NCBI RefSeq assembly: GCF_052857255.1
Contig: NC_135505.1
Location: 57,469,368-57,533,367 of the forward strand
DNA from: Amblyomma americanum
Lineage: Eukaryota > Arthropoda > Arachnida > Ixodida > Ixodidae
Length of the DNA: 64,000 nt
Direction of reading: 5' to 3'
The notes under the pieces were generated by a model that saw nothing but the letters and a program-made list of their open reading frames with translations, was not told where the DNA came from and did not search any database. Both the position numbers and the translations under genes were made by a program. Below are positions 56,401 to 64,000 of the stretch, one piece after another. Numbering within the stretch: position 1 is the stretch's first letter; each line of letters opens with the position of its first letter.

Positions 56401-57466
56401 CATTGCATCCTGCGCGGTATGCCAATCTGTTGACAAGTCTGCAAAACCCGTGACACCACCTCTGCAGCCAGTTGCATTCCCATCTGCACCATGGCAGAAG
56501 CTAGGCATCGATATTGTGGGCCCTTTTTCCGAAGTGCCGGCAGATTGCCGTTTTGCCATTACAGCCATCGATTACTACAGCAAGTGGCCTGAGGTTTGTT
56601 TCTCAGCAAGGGTGACAACTGCAACAGTCATCTCCTTTCTGCGAAGCATCTTCAGCAGGGAAGGATATCCAGACGAGATTGTGAGTGATCATGGTGCTCA
56701 GTTTACAGCCTTGGAGTTTGACAGTTTCCTCAAAGAACGTGGCATCGCTCATACGTATTCGGCAGTCTATCATCCGCAAGCTAACGGGCAGGTAGAGAGG
56801 TTTAATCGAGTACTCAAAGAGTACGTTCAAGTCTGCGCACAAGAACATCGGCCTTTGAAGGAAGCTATCACCGAATACCTGGGAGTCTACCGTTTCACAC
56901 CGCATGCGACCACAGGAGTGAAGCCTTCCGTCCTTCTTCACGGCCGTCATCCCAGAACAAAACTTGATCTTGTAGGAGCGCCAGGTAAAGCGTTTCTTCA
57001 AGATCCGCAGGCAGCGATGAAGTCCATCCACAGCAGAGTAGCACAAAGGCAACAAGCAAGTAAGACTTACACTGACCGTCGACGAGCTGCAAAGTACTCT
57101 CCATTAACAACAGGTCAACCGGTGAGAGTCAAGTTGCCTGGTCACGTGCCTAAGGGCGCTCTGAGCTACTCGAGTCCATTCACCATTGTGGACCAATGTG
57201 GTCAAGATATCTACAAGCTCAATGATGGCCGCACATGGAATCGGAGTCGGCTGGTACCTTGCCCCCAGCCAGTTCCACCACCTACAGTTCCGAAAAGTTG
57301 TTCGCCTGAATCAGCAAAACCACTTGGCGAACCACAGCAGGAGAACCACGACCCACCCCAGCAGCCATCTGTTCAGACGCCAGTTGAAAGGGACGTTCCA
57401 GGACTGAGGCATTCGACGAGACAAAGAAGACCACCAGTGTGGTTTAAAGACTATGAAAGACATTGA
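53465..57466 (+). CDS. intact Ty3/gypsy Gag-Pol polyprotein
   Basis: A single frame of 1333 codons beginning 39 bases after the 5' LTR. Gag occupies about residues 1-270 with two zinc knuckles, 'CFRCGSSGHLADSKTC' (222-237, with an unusual spacing) and 'CSKCGKRGHFQRVC' (244-257). Protease DTG is at 310-312. RT catalytic 'YIDDVIVYG' starts at 591. RNase H 'TTDASSIGLGAVL' starts at 736. The integrase HHCC finger uses His950, His953, Cys983 and Cys986; the DDE core is Asp1016, Asp1075 and Glu1111, with 35 residues between the last two. The C-terminus ends 'RPPVWFKDYERH'. No env. Gag and Pol are in one frame with no shift, and every catalytic residue I can check is present. The wording resembles invertebrate K02A2.6-like polyproteins. 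Confidence 0.96.
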   Translation: MSLHQPPEFLPTPGKPAIPWTQWHRLFKNYLLASGSDAHPPARRKALLLHCLGVEGQRLYYALPEEKSSTPPTEGKEGSGTSDEYDAAVATLDAYFTSKTNVVVERHRFGQRTQLPGETATAFVTALRELALSCDFGKQADDFIRDQLVAKTCNPVLRERLLLEGTSLTLERALAIANSIEEATKYSLELQSSAASVQKVEKHRMPCRSETQLPRSQQPKSCFRCGSSGHLADSKTCKARGKTCSKCGKRGHFQRVCRSGMPDERALAVREVDTCSASGDLNVLLLDRQCKGGIHTEVFVQDVPIRFLVDTGSAVSILSNATYSRLKRFPLQPTSASLYDFSRRRITIEGCFTAPVIFQDRQADILFYVVKDGTDILGIDAVETLRLQINGTSLQCTHITQAPEGLDRELFCQFPHLFDGKLGLATNFVHKVKIREGITPVVAKLRRLPFSMRDQVREELQRLEQEDVIEKIDTSEWVSPIVVVAKKNGKIRIFVDLREPNKAIVVDKFPLPHTEEILHKLHGANYFSKIDLAAAYHQVLLSPESRELTTFITDSGLYRFKRVCFGLASAPSAFQKMMATILQNCKNTLCYIDDVIVYGSTREEHFKNLKQVLHLIAKAGLKLNDKCIFNVQEVDFLGHRISHKGIRPLQSNIDAIKAVPAPTNVGTLRSFLGMVGYYAKFIPDYAVVVEPLRELLRKNATFTWNPARQACFDQLKCSLATRCLQLFDPAGDIIVTTDASSIGLGAVLQQTRNDELVTIAFASRRLTSQEQKYSVGELEALACLWLCEYWRVYLWGRSFILRTDHQALVTLLSTKGVGRRPFRIARWHARLLAYNFTIEFHKGDKNTVADALSRMPLPGRVEEEEEETVCVVSTCITHEEFVIETMQDPLLQQVIKWVTSAWPAVKMLPAEAVPFYRVQTELSLVGDLLLRGDKFVVPSSLVARLLDAAHESHPGITRTKQRLREQYWWPAMCKQVEQFIASCAVCQSVDKSAKPVTPPLQPVAFPSAPWQKLGIDIVGPFSEVPADCRFAITAIDYYSKWPEVCFSARVTTATVISFLRSIFSREGYPDEIVSDHGAQFTALEFDSFLKERGIAHTYSAVYHPQANGQVERFNRVLKEYVQVCAQEHRPLKEAITEYLGVYRFTPHATTGVKPSVLLHGRHPRTKLDLVGAPGKAFLQDPQAAMKSIHSRVAQRQQASKTYTDRRRAAKYSPLTTGQPVRVKLPGHVPKGALSYSSPFTIVDQCGQDIYKLNDGRTWNRSRLVPCPQPVPPPTVPKSCSPESAKPLGEPQQENHDPPQQPSVQTPVERDVPGLRHSTRQRRPPVWFKDYERH

Positions 57467-57507
57467 GTGTTTATTGTGTTTTTCCAGTGTTAGTTGCTAA
57501 CTCTTTT

Positions 57508-57519
57508 GAGGGGGAATAA
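57508..57519 (+). promoter_or_regulatory. polypurine tract of the young gypsy
   Basis: 'gagggggaataa' directly before the 3' LTR, the expected plus-strand primer for reverse transcription. Confidence 0.75.
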
Positions 57520-57736
57520 TGTGGTATTGTATTCTGTAGTTATGTTTGTATAAACTAGGTGGCGCTAGGCATGCGCCCTATCTGGTCAGCTGACTCGCAC
57601 ATCTGTATATATATTCATCATTGAACTGGAATAAAAGGGAGTTGGTCGAAGTTGTACGTGGCGGGTGCTTGACGTGGTGGTGCTCCGGCTGCTCCGGGCA
57701 GTCGGACCGGGCAGTTCCCCAACGGTACGGGATACA
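57520..57736 (+). mobile_element. 3' LTR of the young gypsy (217 bp)
   Basis: Identical to the 5' LTR except for one base ('gctaggcatg' here, 'gctagacatg' at 53249-53258). Polyadenylation signal AATAAA at 57630-57635. Confidence 0.95.
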
Positions 57737-57947
57737 ACAGTAACCTGCTACGCAAGGAACCGATGGCTCTCAGCACACAAGCGCGCACCTCAGCGTCTTC
57801 TTCTTCTTCTTCTTCTTCTTCTTCTTCTTCTTCTTCTTCTTCTTCTTCTTCTTCTTCTTCTTCTTCTTCTTCTTCTTCTTCTTCTTCTTCTCCTCAAGTG
57901 TCGTCTTCGTTACCAACCACTTCGTCGTCCTCCCAGCGTCCGTAGCA
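57737..57947 (-). mobile_element. 5' LTR of the Mag-like gypsy, second part
   Basis: Resumes 'gtaacctgctacgcaagg' and ends 'cgtccgtagca'. It is the counterpart of 48257-48370 but enlarged by a TCT array and lacking 11 bases ('tggagtagact') found in the 3' LTR. ATAT follows at 57948-57951. Confidence 0.9.
57796..57891 (+). repeat. (TCT)n microsatellite in the LTR
   Basis: About 32 TCT units. The other LTR has only 'gtcgtcttcg' here. The array creates false poly-Leu, poly-Ser and poly-Lys open frames. Confidence 0.97.
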
Positions 57948-58797
57948 ATATGCTGAATCTTGCACACTCTTAGATAAAGTACGTTCAGATGGTCACTGCG
58001 GTATTGATCCCAAAATGCTAGAAAAAAACTGATTCAATAGGATTGCCACAGTGATGTCATTTGCAGAAAAAGATGATGAAAGGCTTTGTTTAGGAGCGGT
58101 AACATTGTCCCTTTCAAGACTCTTGACAACAGACCAAGTTTTCTTCGTGTCATGCCTTGCTTCTTGAGATTTGTTTTCTAAAATTAATGTGTTTGGCGAG
58201 CATAATCACTGCATTTACTTTGTTTCTGGCGTATTTAAATTTTAGGCTCAAGTCACTGCTGTACGGCGTGCGCTGGGCCTTTTTCTTTATAGCAGCTAGG
58301 GTTTCACTGGTCATCCTCTTCTGGCTCCGATGGCGTTGCCTGATTTTGACAACACGTATTGCCGCGTGCCTAAAGGAGGCAAGGAGATCTACAAATTCGC
58401 GGTACACAATTTCCGGTGACACCGTGAATAAAAAGCTATTAAAATTGGTTTCCTTGACTAGTTTGTCAAAAAGCCTTGGATCAGTTATACTAACTTGTGT
58501 GATACGGTTAAAAGGCTTTTGTAAAAGGACATTCGCAGTCTGTTCCGGTGAACAGCAGACGAAGTAAGGGTCAGATACCTTGACCTTTGCAATGGCAGAT
58601 TTGACTTTCAGGTTATAGGCGCGAACATATACATGATCAATGCAGGATGCAACAAGGGCATGAGACAAGAATTCTTCACGAGTTGCTGCATGGATAGTAG
58701 TTTAGATTTCCCATGTTGATAGCTATCTAGATAAGCAACTATTCATACTGTCGGGAGTACCGTATCTATGTTATTGTCACCCGTGACGCAAATACAC
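57948..58797 (-). pseudogene. CR1 LINE, endonuclease end and linker
   Basis: 172 open codons (58668-58150): 'SCIDHVYVRAYNLKVKSAIA' is the end of the endonuclease with the S-x-x-D-H-V wording; then come linker 'RMTSETLAAIKKKAQRT' and 'LSLKFKYARNKVNAVIMLAK'. Upstream on the minus strand 'GDNNID' is readable near 58760. Downstream 'SVQDSAYLPLL' runs across the gypsy insertion into 48070-48216. The left part of the endonuclease is cut off at 58797 by another gypsy LTR. Confidence 0.8.
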
Positions 58798-60180
58798 TGT
58801 GATGACACCCATAATGCGCAGGTCCACACGGGACGGAGAGGCAAAGAGACACCGTATGGCTCAGTTTAAACAAACAGGTATATTCAATAATTACACATGA
58901 TTAAGATTATACATCAGAGGCTGGGGCGTCCGAGCTTACGTGCCGACGACTTCATGGGGGCGATGGAGTGGCTCCGGAGTTGGGCTCGAGCGGTTGCTGG
59001 CAGAAGCTGCACGCCGTCGGGCTTCGGCGCTGAAGGCCCTCTTGGCGAACGATGTCGTCCTGAGCGAGCTTCTTCCGTACTGCTTCTCGATTTTTATATC
59101 CTCTTCTCCACACCCCCTAGGGTGAGGACGCCCACGCCGGAGGGGAAGGAGGGGGGGCTAGGGCTTTCACTTGGGCGCACAAACATACCACCGCACTTAT
59201 TGTCTCGCCCCCCTCACGTGTTGAGTCCGAGGGAAAGAATGTTGTCTTCGAGGTAGCGCATAGCGTCGGCTGTGGTAAGGCGCGCTCTGGCCCGCTGACA
59301 GTTCCCGCGGGTCACCGGCCTCCATTCTTCATCCATCAACTGACACTCGCTCCTCAAGGTAAGGCGCGCTCTGGATCGCTGACAGTTCCCTTGTCCTGGA
59401 ATGTGCTCGGAAGGGCCGCCCCTGGAACCGCCACGCCAATTGGGGAGGATAAAGCCTGTTTCCCCGCGGCGGCGGCGGCGGGTCCCTTCGTTCTGGTCGT
59501 CACTCAAAGAGCATGGCTGGGTAATTGATGATGCCGCTGTCACGGCGGCGGGTCCCTTCGTCTACGCCGCGCCGTCGAACGCGGAACCTCGTAGCACACA
59601 CAAGGAATGTACCTCGTAGCACACACAAGGAATGTACCTCGTAGCACACACAAGGAATGTACCTCGTAGCACACAAGGAATGTCACACTCGCTCACCCTC
59701 CAGAAGAATGTTCTCCGAACATTTGAGTCCCTGCAGCTCCCCTTGTCTTTCTGAATCGCCTCGCACAGTGCGCCCGACAAAACACTTTTCGCTGCACTCA
59801 ACACCACTGCACAACACCATATGCCTCCGCTGTCATAACTGGCGTCTCCAGGGGCAGCACTGATCGTCTTTTACAGATAAACATGAAACTCAGCACCCAA
59901 GCCTCTCCTTTCTAGTCCAAAGTGGACGAAATAAATTTACCACAGTTACAAAGGAGCTCCCACTTCTAGCACGATCACGGCACAGACAAAAATATAGATA
60001 ACGAAAGGAAGTAGGGCAGGTTCTGCATGCGCTCCGCATGCTCTCCTGTGAAGTTGTTACTTAATGACAGAAAGGTTTAACTACTAACTCCGATAACTTA
60101 ACACATACGCATATAGCAATGTTATGAGCTGCGGCATTACACAATTCTGACCAGTTCACAACTCCGCTCTGTTTACACCA
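58798..60180 (-). mobile_element. 3' LTR and 3' UTR of a third gypsy family
   Basis: The left edge TGTGATGACACCC meets CR1 sequence. The segment extends to the stop codon of pol at 60181. On this evidence it contains the 3' LTR of the minus-strand element, but the U3 boundary could not be fixed because the 5' LTR lies outside the window. Inside are two copies of 'ggtaaggcgcgctctgg' (59273 and 59359) and a 25-bp tandem repeat. Short GC-rich frames are not recognised. Confidence 0.65.
59586..59683. repeat. 25-bp tandem repeat, four copies
   Basis: 'acctcgtagcacacac' begins at 59586, 59611, 59636 and 59661. The first three units are identical and the last lacks one CA. Confidence 0.95.
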
Positions 60181-61107
60181 TTAGTCCGACTTAGCTCTCC
60201 GATTTCGCAGCGGATATCGGCCTTCATGAGTCATACTAAGTAAGTCTGTGACCCTTTGTCTGCTTTGGGACTCGCGAGGGCTCGTGGCAGGAGCCTCTCC
60301 TGGCGTTATCTGCGCGGCAACCTCGCGCGCTTCTTCTTCTAGCAATGCATGAAGTAAATCCGGTGGCATTCTGGCCGTCACCTCTGGCGCCTGCCGAACA
60401 AATGCAGGAGAGGGCGTTTCTTGCGAACTATCTGCGCGCTCCACTTCACTTCTGTCCCCATCAAAATCCGCGCTTTCCCTTTCCTCATTTCGTGAATACT
60501 GAACCGGTGCCGACTTGAGGCGATTTGCGTGTATCCTTATCAAGCGCCGGTTCACGTCTCGGACTCTGAAGTTTACCGGAGAAAGCTTCTCGACAACCTC
60601 GCACGGTCCTCTCCACTTCGTCTCGAAATTACGAGCTAGCCCATTCTGCCTTTGGCAGTTTTCAATGTACACGCTGTCCCCCACATTAAACGGCGCGTCT
60701 CTAGCACTGCGATCGTGCACCTCCTTCCTGCGCTTCGCCGCTTTCTTTAAGGCCTCCTTTGCGATGTCCCTCGCCACTTGCAAGCGCGATTCTAGCTCCA
60801 CCTTATAGTCGTCCAGTGAAGCGTATGGGACATGACGGGGGCCCTCTGGCACTTCACTAGGCTGGTCCGGGTCTCGGCCGTAGAGAAGAAAGAATGGCGA
60901 TTCGCCCGTGCTCTCGTGTGCTGCGGAATTGTAGGCAAACATTGCATACGGGAGCCACAAGTCCCAGTCCCGCTGGTCGCGCGAAACAAAATGCGACAGG
61001 AACCCGGCCACGGTTTGGTTCAGTCGCTCCACCGCGCCGTTGCAAGCCGGATGGTACGGTGTTGTCTGCTTCTTAGCGATCTTAAGCAGCTCGCAAACTC
61101 TCCTCAT
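60181..61107 (-). pseudogene. gypsy integrase C-terminal half (third family)
   Basis: 308 open codons: 'TTPYHPACNGAVERLNQTVA' with the catalytic Glu of the DDE core, 'FAYNSAAHESTGESPFFLLY', a Lys/Arg-rich helix 'EALKKAAKRRKEVHDRSARD', the 'FNVGDSVYIENCQRQNGLAR' and 'KWRGPCEVVEKLSPVNFRVR' integrase tail, and an acidic end. A stop codon just upstream (about 61112) separates it from the rest of integrase. It belongs to a gypsy family distinct from the Mag-like and young elements. Confidence 0.88.
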
Positions 61108-61113
61108 TAGCTG

Positions 61114-61640
61114 CTACACGAAGTTCGTTCCCCGATCTGTCAAGAGTTGCCTCGGGGGTCCATGTCGGAGCACGATCTGTTCGACAAATGCTCTTGCAAC
61201 CGTGTCCGCCTTCTGATCTGGGAGTGCTACCGCTTCCGCGTATTTTGAAAGGTGATCGACAAATACTAAAATGTACTTGTTTCCAGAAGTGGTCGTGGGC
61301 AATGGGCCCATTATGTCCATACCTGTCCGCTCGAAGGGAGCCGAAACCTCAGAGAACGGCTGAATTGGAGGTGGTCTTCGTGCCTTGGGTGTTTTTCTTT
61401 CGAGACAGGAATGACACTTCGCACAGTAGTCTCTAACATCCTGTCGCATGCCACTCCAAAAGTACAAACGCTCCACACGCCTGCGTGTCTTCGCTACGCC
61501 AAAATGACCGGCGCATGGCGCATCGTGAAACGCGCGAAGAACCCTTTCTGTCCACGACCGAGGTATGACGACTCTCTCCCAAGCGGTTTTCTCTAATCTC
61601 CCTTTCCTGGTTGGCCTCGTGCGCCGACACAGGGTGCCGT
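61114..61640 (-). pseudogene. gypsy integrase N-terminal half (third family)
   Basis: 'FHDAPCAGHFGVAKTRRRVE' with 'YCAKCHSCLERKTP' forms the HHCC finger. The core has 'RTGMDIMGPLPTTTSGNKYI' (first Asp) and 'RHGPPRQLLTDRGTNFV' (second Asp), then a stop. A frame change lies near 61650-61630 at the link to RNase H. Confidence 0.85.
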
Positions 61641-61657
61641 CTTTGCCAATGAAATAA

Positions 61658-62200
61658 TTAACCTAGCTGCTCGGGGTGAGACGGTGCGCCCTCTAAGCTT
61701 TCGATTATTCGCTTCATGTCAGGATCTTTGCACTGCTCTGTGCGTAATTCGGCGGGGTCGACTGCGGGGACAAACTCATCTATAGCTGCCACGGCAGCTG
61801 TGCGGCTGAGTGCATCAGCATTCAGATGTGTCTTTCCTGACTTGTGCTCAACTTCAAAGCAGTATTCCTGCAGGTGTAGATTCCATCTAGCGCGTCGCGA
61901 GCTAGGGTCCCTGACACTCATCACCCATTTCAGAGGATGGCAGTCTGTGACTAGCTTGAATTTGCGGCCGTAAAGGTAGCATCTGAAGTGCTTTACTGCC
62001 CAGACAACGGCGAGGCACTCCCTTTCCGTATCTCCGTACTTTTGCTCTGTGGGGCTCAGCTGTCGGCCAGCAAAAGCAATGGGATGTTCTTTGCCCTCGA
62101 TAACCTGAGATAGCACGGCACCAACTGCGAACTTTGACGCATCTGTGGCCATAACGAAGGGCAAACTAAAATCTGGGTGGCGCAACAGCGGTGCACTCAT
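61658..62200 (-). pseudogene. gypsy RNase H (third family)
   Basis: 180 open codons: 'LPFVMATDASKFAVGAVLSQ' (catalytic Asp), 'YGDTERECLAVVWAVKHFRC' (Glu), 'KLVTDCHPLKWVMSVRDPSS' (Asp) and 'HLNADALSRTAAVAA'. The nuclease removes the RNA strand during reverse transcription. It is separated from RT by one stop codon at about 62246. Confidence 0.88.
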
Positions 62201-62245
62201 TAGCTTCCTTTTCGGGGCCCCAAAAGCATCCTCCGCGTTTTCGTC

Positions 62246-62866
62246 TCAGCGAAAGGCGACATTTTTGGCTGTTAAGGCGGTGAGCGCCTTAGCGAGCTTG
62301 GCGAACTCCTCTATGTGCCTTCGGTAGTAACCGATCAGGCCGAGAAACTGCCGGACCTGGCGGACGCTAGTCGGGGATGGAAAATCCGAGACACACCTTA
62401 GTTTCTCAGGGTCCGGTCGCACGCCGTCAGCTGATACAACGTGCCCGAGGTATTTCACCTCGTTTTTGAGGAATTGGCACTTAGAGGGCTTCAGCTTGAG
62501 ACCCGCTGCTCTTAGTCGCACCAAAACCTGCTCAATATCGCGCAAATGGTTATCAAAACTGTCACTGTATATGATAATGTCATCCATATACACGAAGCAC
62601 AGCCTCCCCAGAAGACCTGCCAGGATAACATCAGCGGTTCTCTGCCAGACAGCAGGGCTGTTGGCCAGACCCATCGGCATTCTTTTCCATTCATAGTGCC
62701 CTGAGGGCGTGTTGAATGCCGTTTTCTCGGCATCTGCCGGATCCATTGCTATCTGCCAGAATCCCGCCGCCATGTCCACTACCGTGAAGTACCTGGCAGA
62801 GCCCAGCTGAGAAAGCGTCTCCTGTATATTGGGGATGGGGTATGGATCGATGCGAGTTTGCGGCAT
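62246..62866 (-). pseudogene. gypsy reverse transcriptase core (third family)
   Basis: 206 open codons: 'YFTVVDMAAGFWQIAMDPAD' (motif A), 'WKRMPMGLANSPAVWQRTAD', catalytic box 'CFVYMDDIIIYSDSFDNHL' and 'VRQFLGLIGYYRRHIEEFAK'. It ends at an in-frame TGA after 'TAKNVAFR', where related proteins have Trp. A frameshift at about 62860 disconnects it from the protease part. Confidence 0.9.
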
Positions 62867-63983
62867 TTAGTTTGCGGTAGTCCACTACCAATCGATACGA
62901 GCCATCTGGCTTTTCCACCAATAGTGCTGGTGCTCCCCAGGGTGACTTTGAGTGTTCGACAATGCCGCGATCAATCAGGCCCTGCACCTGCCGCTCCATC
63001 TCCTCACGTTGGGAGTAAGGAATCCTGTACGCACGCTGGTAAACGGGCGATGAAGTGCCGGTTTCTATCCTGTGCTTTATAACGCCACAGCAGCCCAAAT
63101 CCAGGTTGGACGCGGCGAATACCTCCGAGTAGTCGTTCAGCAAACCAGCCAGAGCCTCCCTCTCCCTGGATTTTACGTGAGAAAGATCGAACGACACCTT
63201 TGGAGCAGCCGAAGGACTAGCATGCTCTACAGTTGCGAGTACCGTATCGGTGGGCTCACGTTGCTCTATCGCAGAGGTGAAGAAAGCCAATGTTTTGTTC
63301 TTGGGAAGGCTCAGTGGCTGCTGGCTACAGTTAACCACCCGTAGGGGCACTCTGTGGGCGTCATTAACTGTCACGAGGCACGCGGCTGCCTTCAGGCCAT
63401 TGCTGAGAGAGTCGACCGGCTCAAGCACTCCCACGGCGCCGCTCTCTACATCTGAAGGCACAAACGCGTACAAAATGTGCTCCGACCAAGGAAGGACGAC
63501 CGCCTCCTCGACCAGCCGGACGGCAACCCGCGAATATACCTTCTCCAATGATCCCACTGTTTGACGGGTGTCAATATCGGTAATGCGAATCTCAGCCCCT
63601 CTCCTGTTCAAAAACGGAACTTTTGAGCCGCCCGCATTAACCTCTTCCTCAGAGAATGAGACTACTACCTTCCCTTTTCTCAAAAAATCCTGCCCTAATA
63701 TACCTGACACTCCGTTTGGCAGAGACACCGTGTCCGGGCATACGTAGCAGGGGTGCTCCAATGCAATTCCGCCGAGAGAGAAGTGTAACCGGTAGAGTCC
63801 ACTTATGCCAAGAGGATCCCCCGTTATGCCTACAAATTTGGTTGCCATACCACCAGACGCTTCCAACACCTCGCGGTCCCCCTTCCTTCGAAGCGTGTTA
63901 AAACTGCTCTCCTTAAGCAATGTCACCTTTGACCCCGTATCTATCAACAATTCCATACAACAACCATTTAACTTGCAACGCAC
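62867..63983 (-). pseudogene. gypsy protease and first RT blocks (third family)
   Basis: Aspartic protease 'CCMELLIDTGSKVTLLKESS' near the right end of the window. A 200-residue linker follows, then 'IKHRIETGTSSPVYQRAYRI', 'RGIVEHSKSPWGAPALLVEK' and 'YRLVVDYRKLNAA', after which the frame shifts. The frame is open at its start and gag is expected to the right of 64000. The element therefore continues out of the window. Confidence 0.88.
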
Positions 63984-64000
63984 AACAGGGCATGCCTCGT

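Noticed and set aside
57665..57973. Poly-Leu, poly-Ser and poly-Lys open frames
   Set aside because: Artefacts of the TCT microsatellite inside an LTR.
60181..63983. Retrovirus with envelope gene
   Set aside because: Between the integrase end and the LTR region there is no envelope-like frame; the element is a retrotransposon as far as seen.

Overview
This window is eukaryotic, repeat-rich DNA from an arthropod, most probably a hard tick (Ixodidae). That assignment is an inference. It rests on three copies of a tRNA-headed SINE that I recognise as Ruka-like, a second tRNA-headed SINE, and the combination of CR1/I-type LINEs, Penelope-like and Ty3/gypsy elements typical of ixodid genomes. I found no host protein-coding gene, no functional tRNA or rRNA gene and no CRISPR array. 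Almost everything that can be interpreted is mobile DNA or its remains.

Layout. 1-5.6 kb: non-coding DNA, SINE pieces broken up by four (TA)n arrays, and six copies of a 216-bp tandem repeat that stays open on the minus strand. 5.9-30.7 kb: a tandem segmental duplication. Unit A (about 5866-17210) and unit B (about 17258-30713) share several kb of upstream DNA, then a 98-bp LTR and a Mag-like Ty3/gypsy gag-pol. Each unit has its own later insertions. Unit A holds a 2.1-kb element flanked by TTAA and a rearranged LTR element in inverted arrangement (12888-16293). Unit B holds a 300-bp retroposed sequence with a 14-bp target duplication and a 5.2-kb LINE (25165-30376) that itself carries a Ruka SINE. 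The decayed gypsy of unit B ends in a 3' LTR at 30616-30713. 31-42.9 kb: a minus-strand LINE piece and a plus-strand RNase H-type LINE (33260-42360) that is split by an LTR element, which contains a Ruka SINE and is cut by a Penelope-like element. 42.9-45.4 kb: mostly silent DNA with one CpG-rich repeat.

45.4-64 kb: a minus-strand CR1-type LINE broken by three insertions: a 1.3-kb solo LTR (46752-48069), a nearly intact Mag-like gypsy (48217-57947, minus) and a third gypsy family (58798 to beyond the window end, minus). Inside the 5' LTR of the Mag-like element sits the youngest element, a plus-strand Ty3/gypsy (53209-57736). Its two 217-bp LTRs differ at one base and its 1333-codon gag-pol frame is unbroken. 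The order of events can be read from the nesting: CR1 first, then the Mag-like gypsy (ATAT target duplication), then the young gypsy (GTAAC target duplication).

The most notable observations are the intact young gypsy, paralogous empty sites that verify two insertions, a retroposed sequence that matches the predicted transcript start of a solo LTR, and an LTR element whose two outer edges are both LTR 5' ends.
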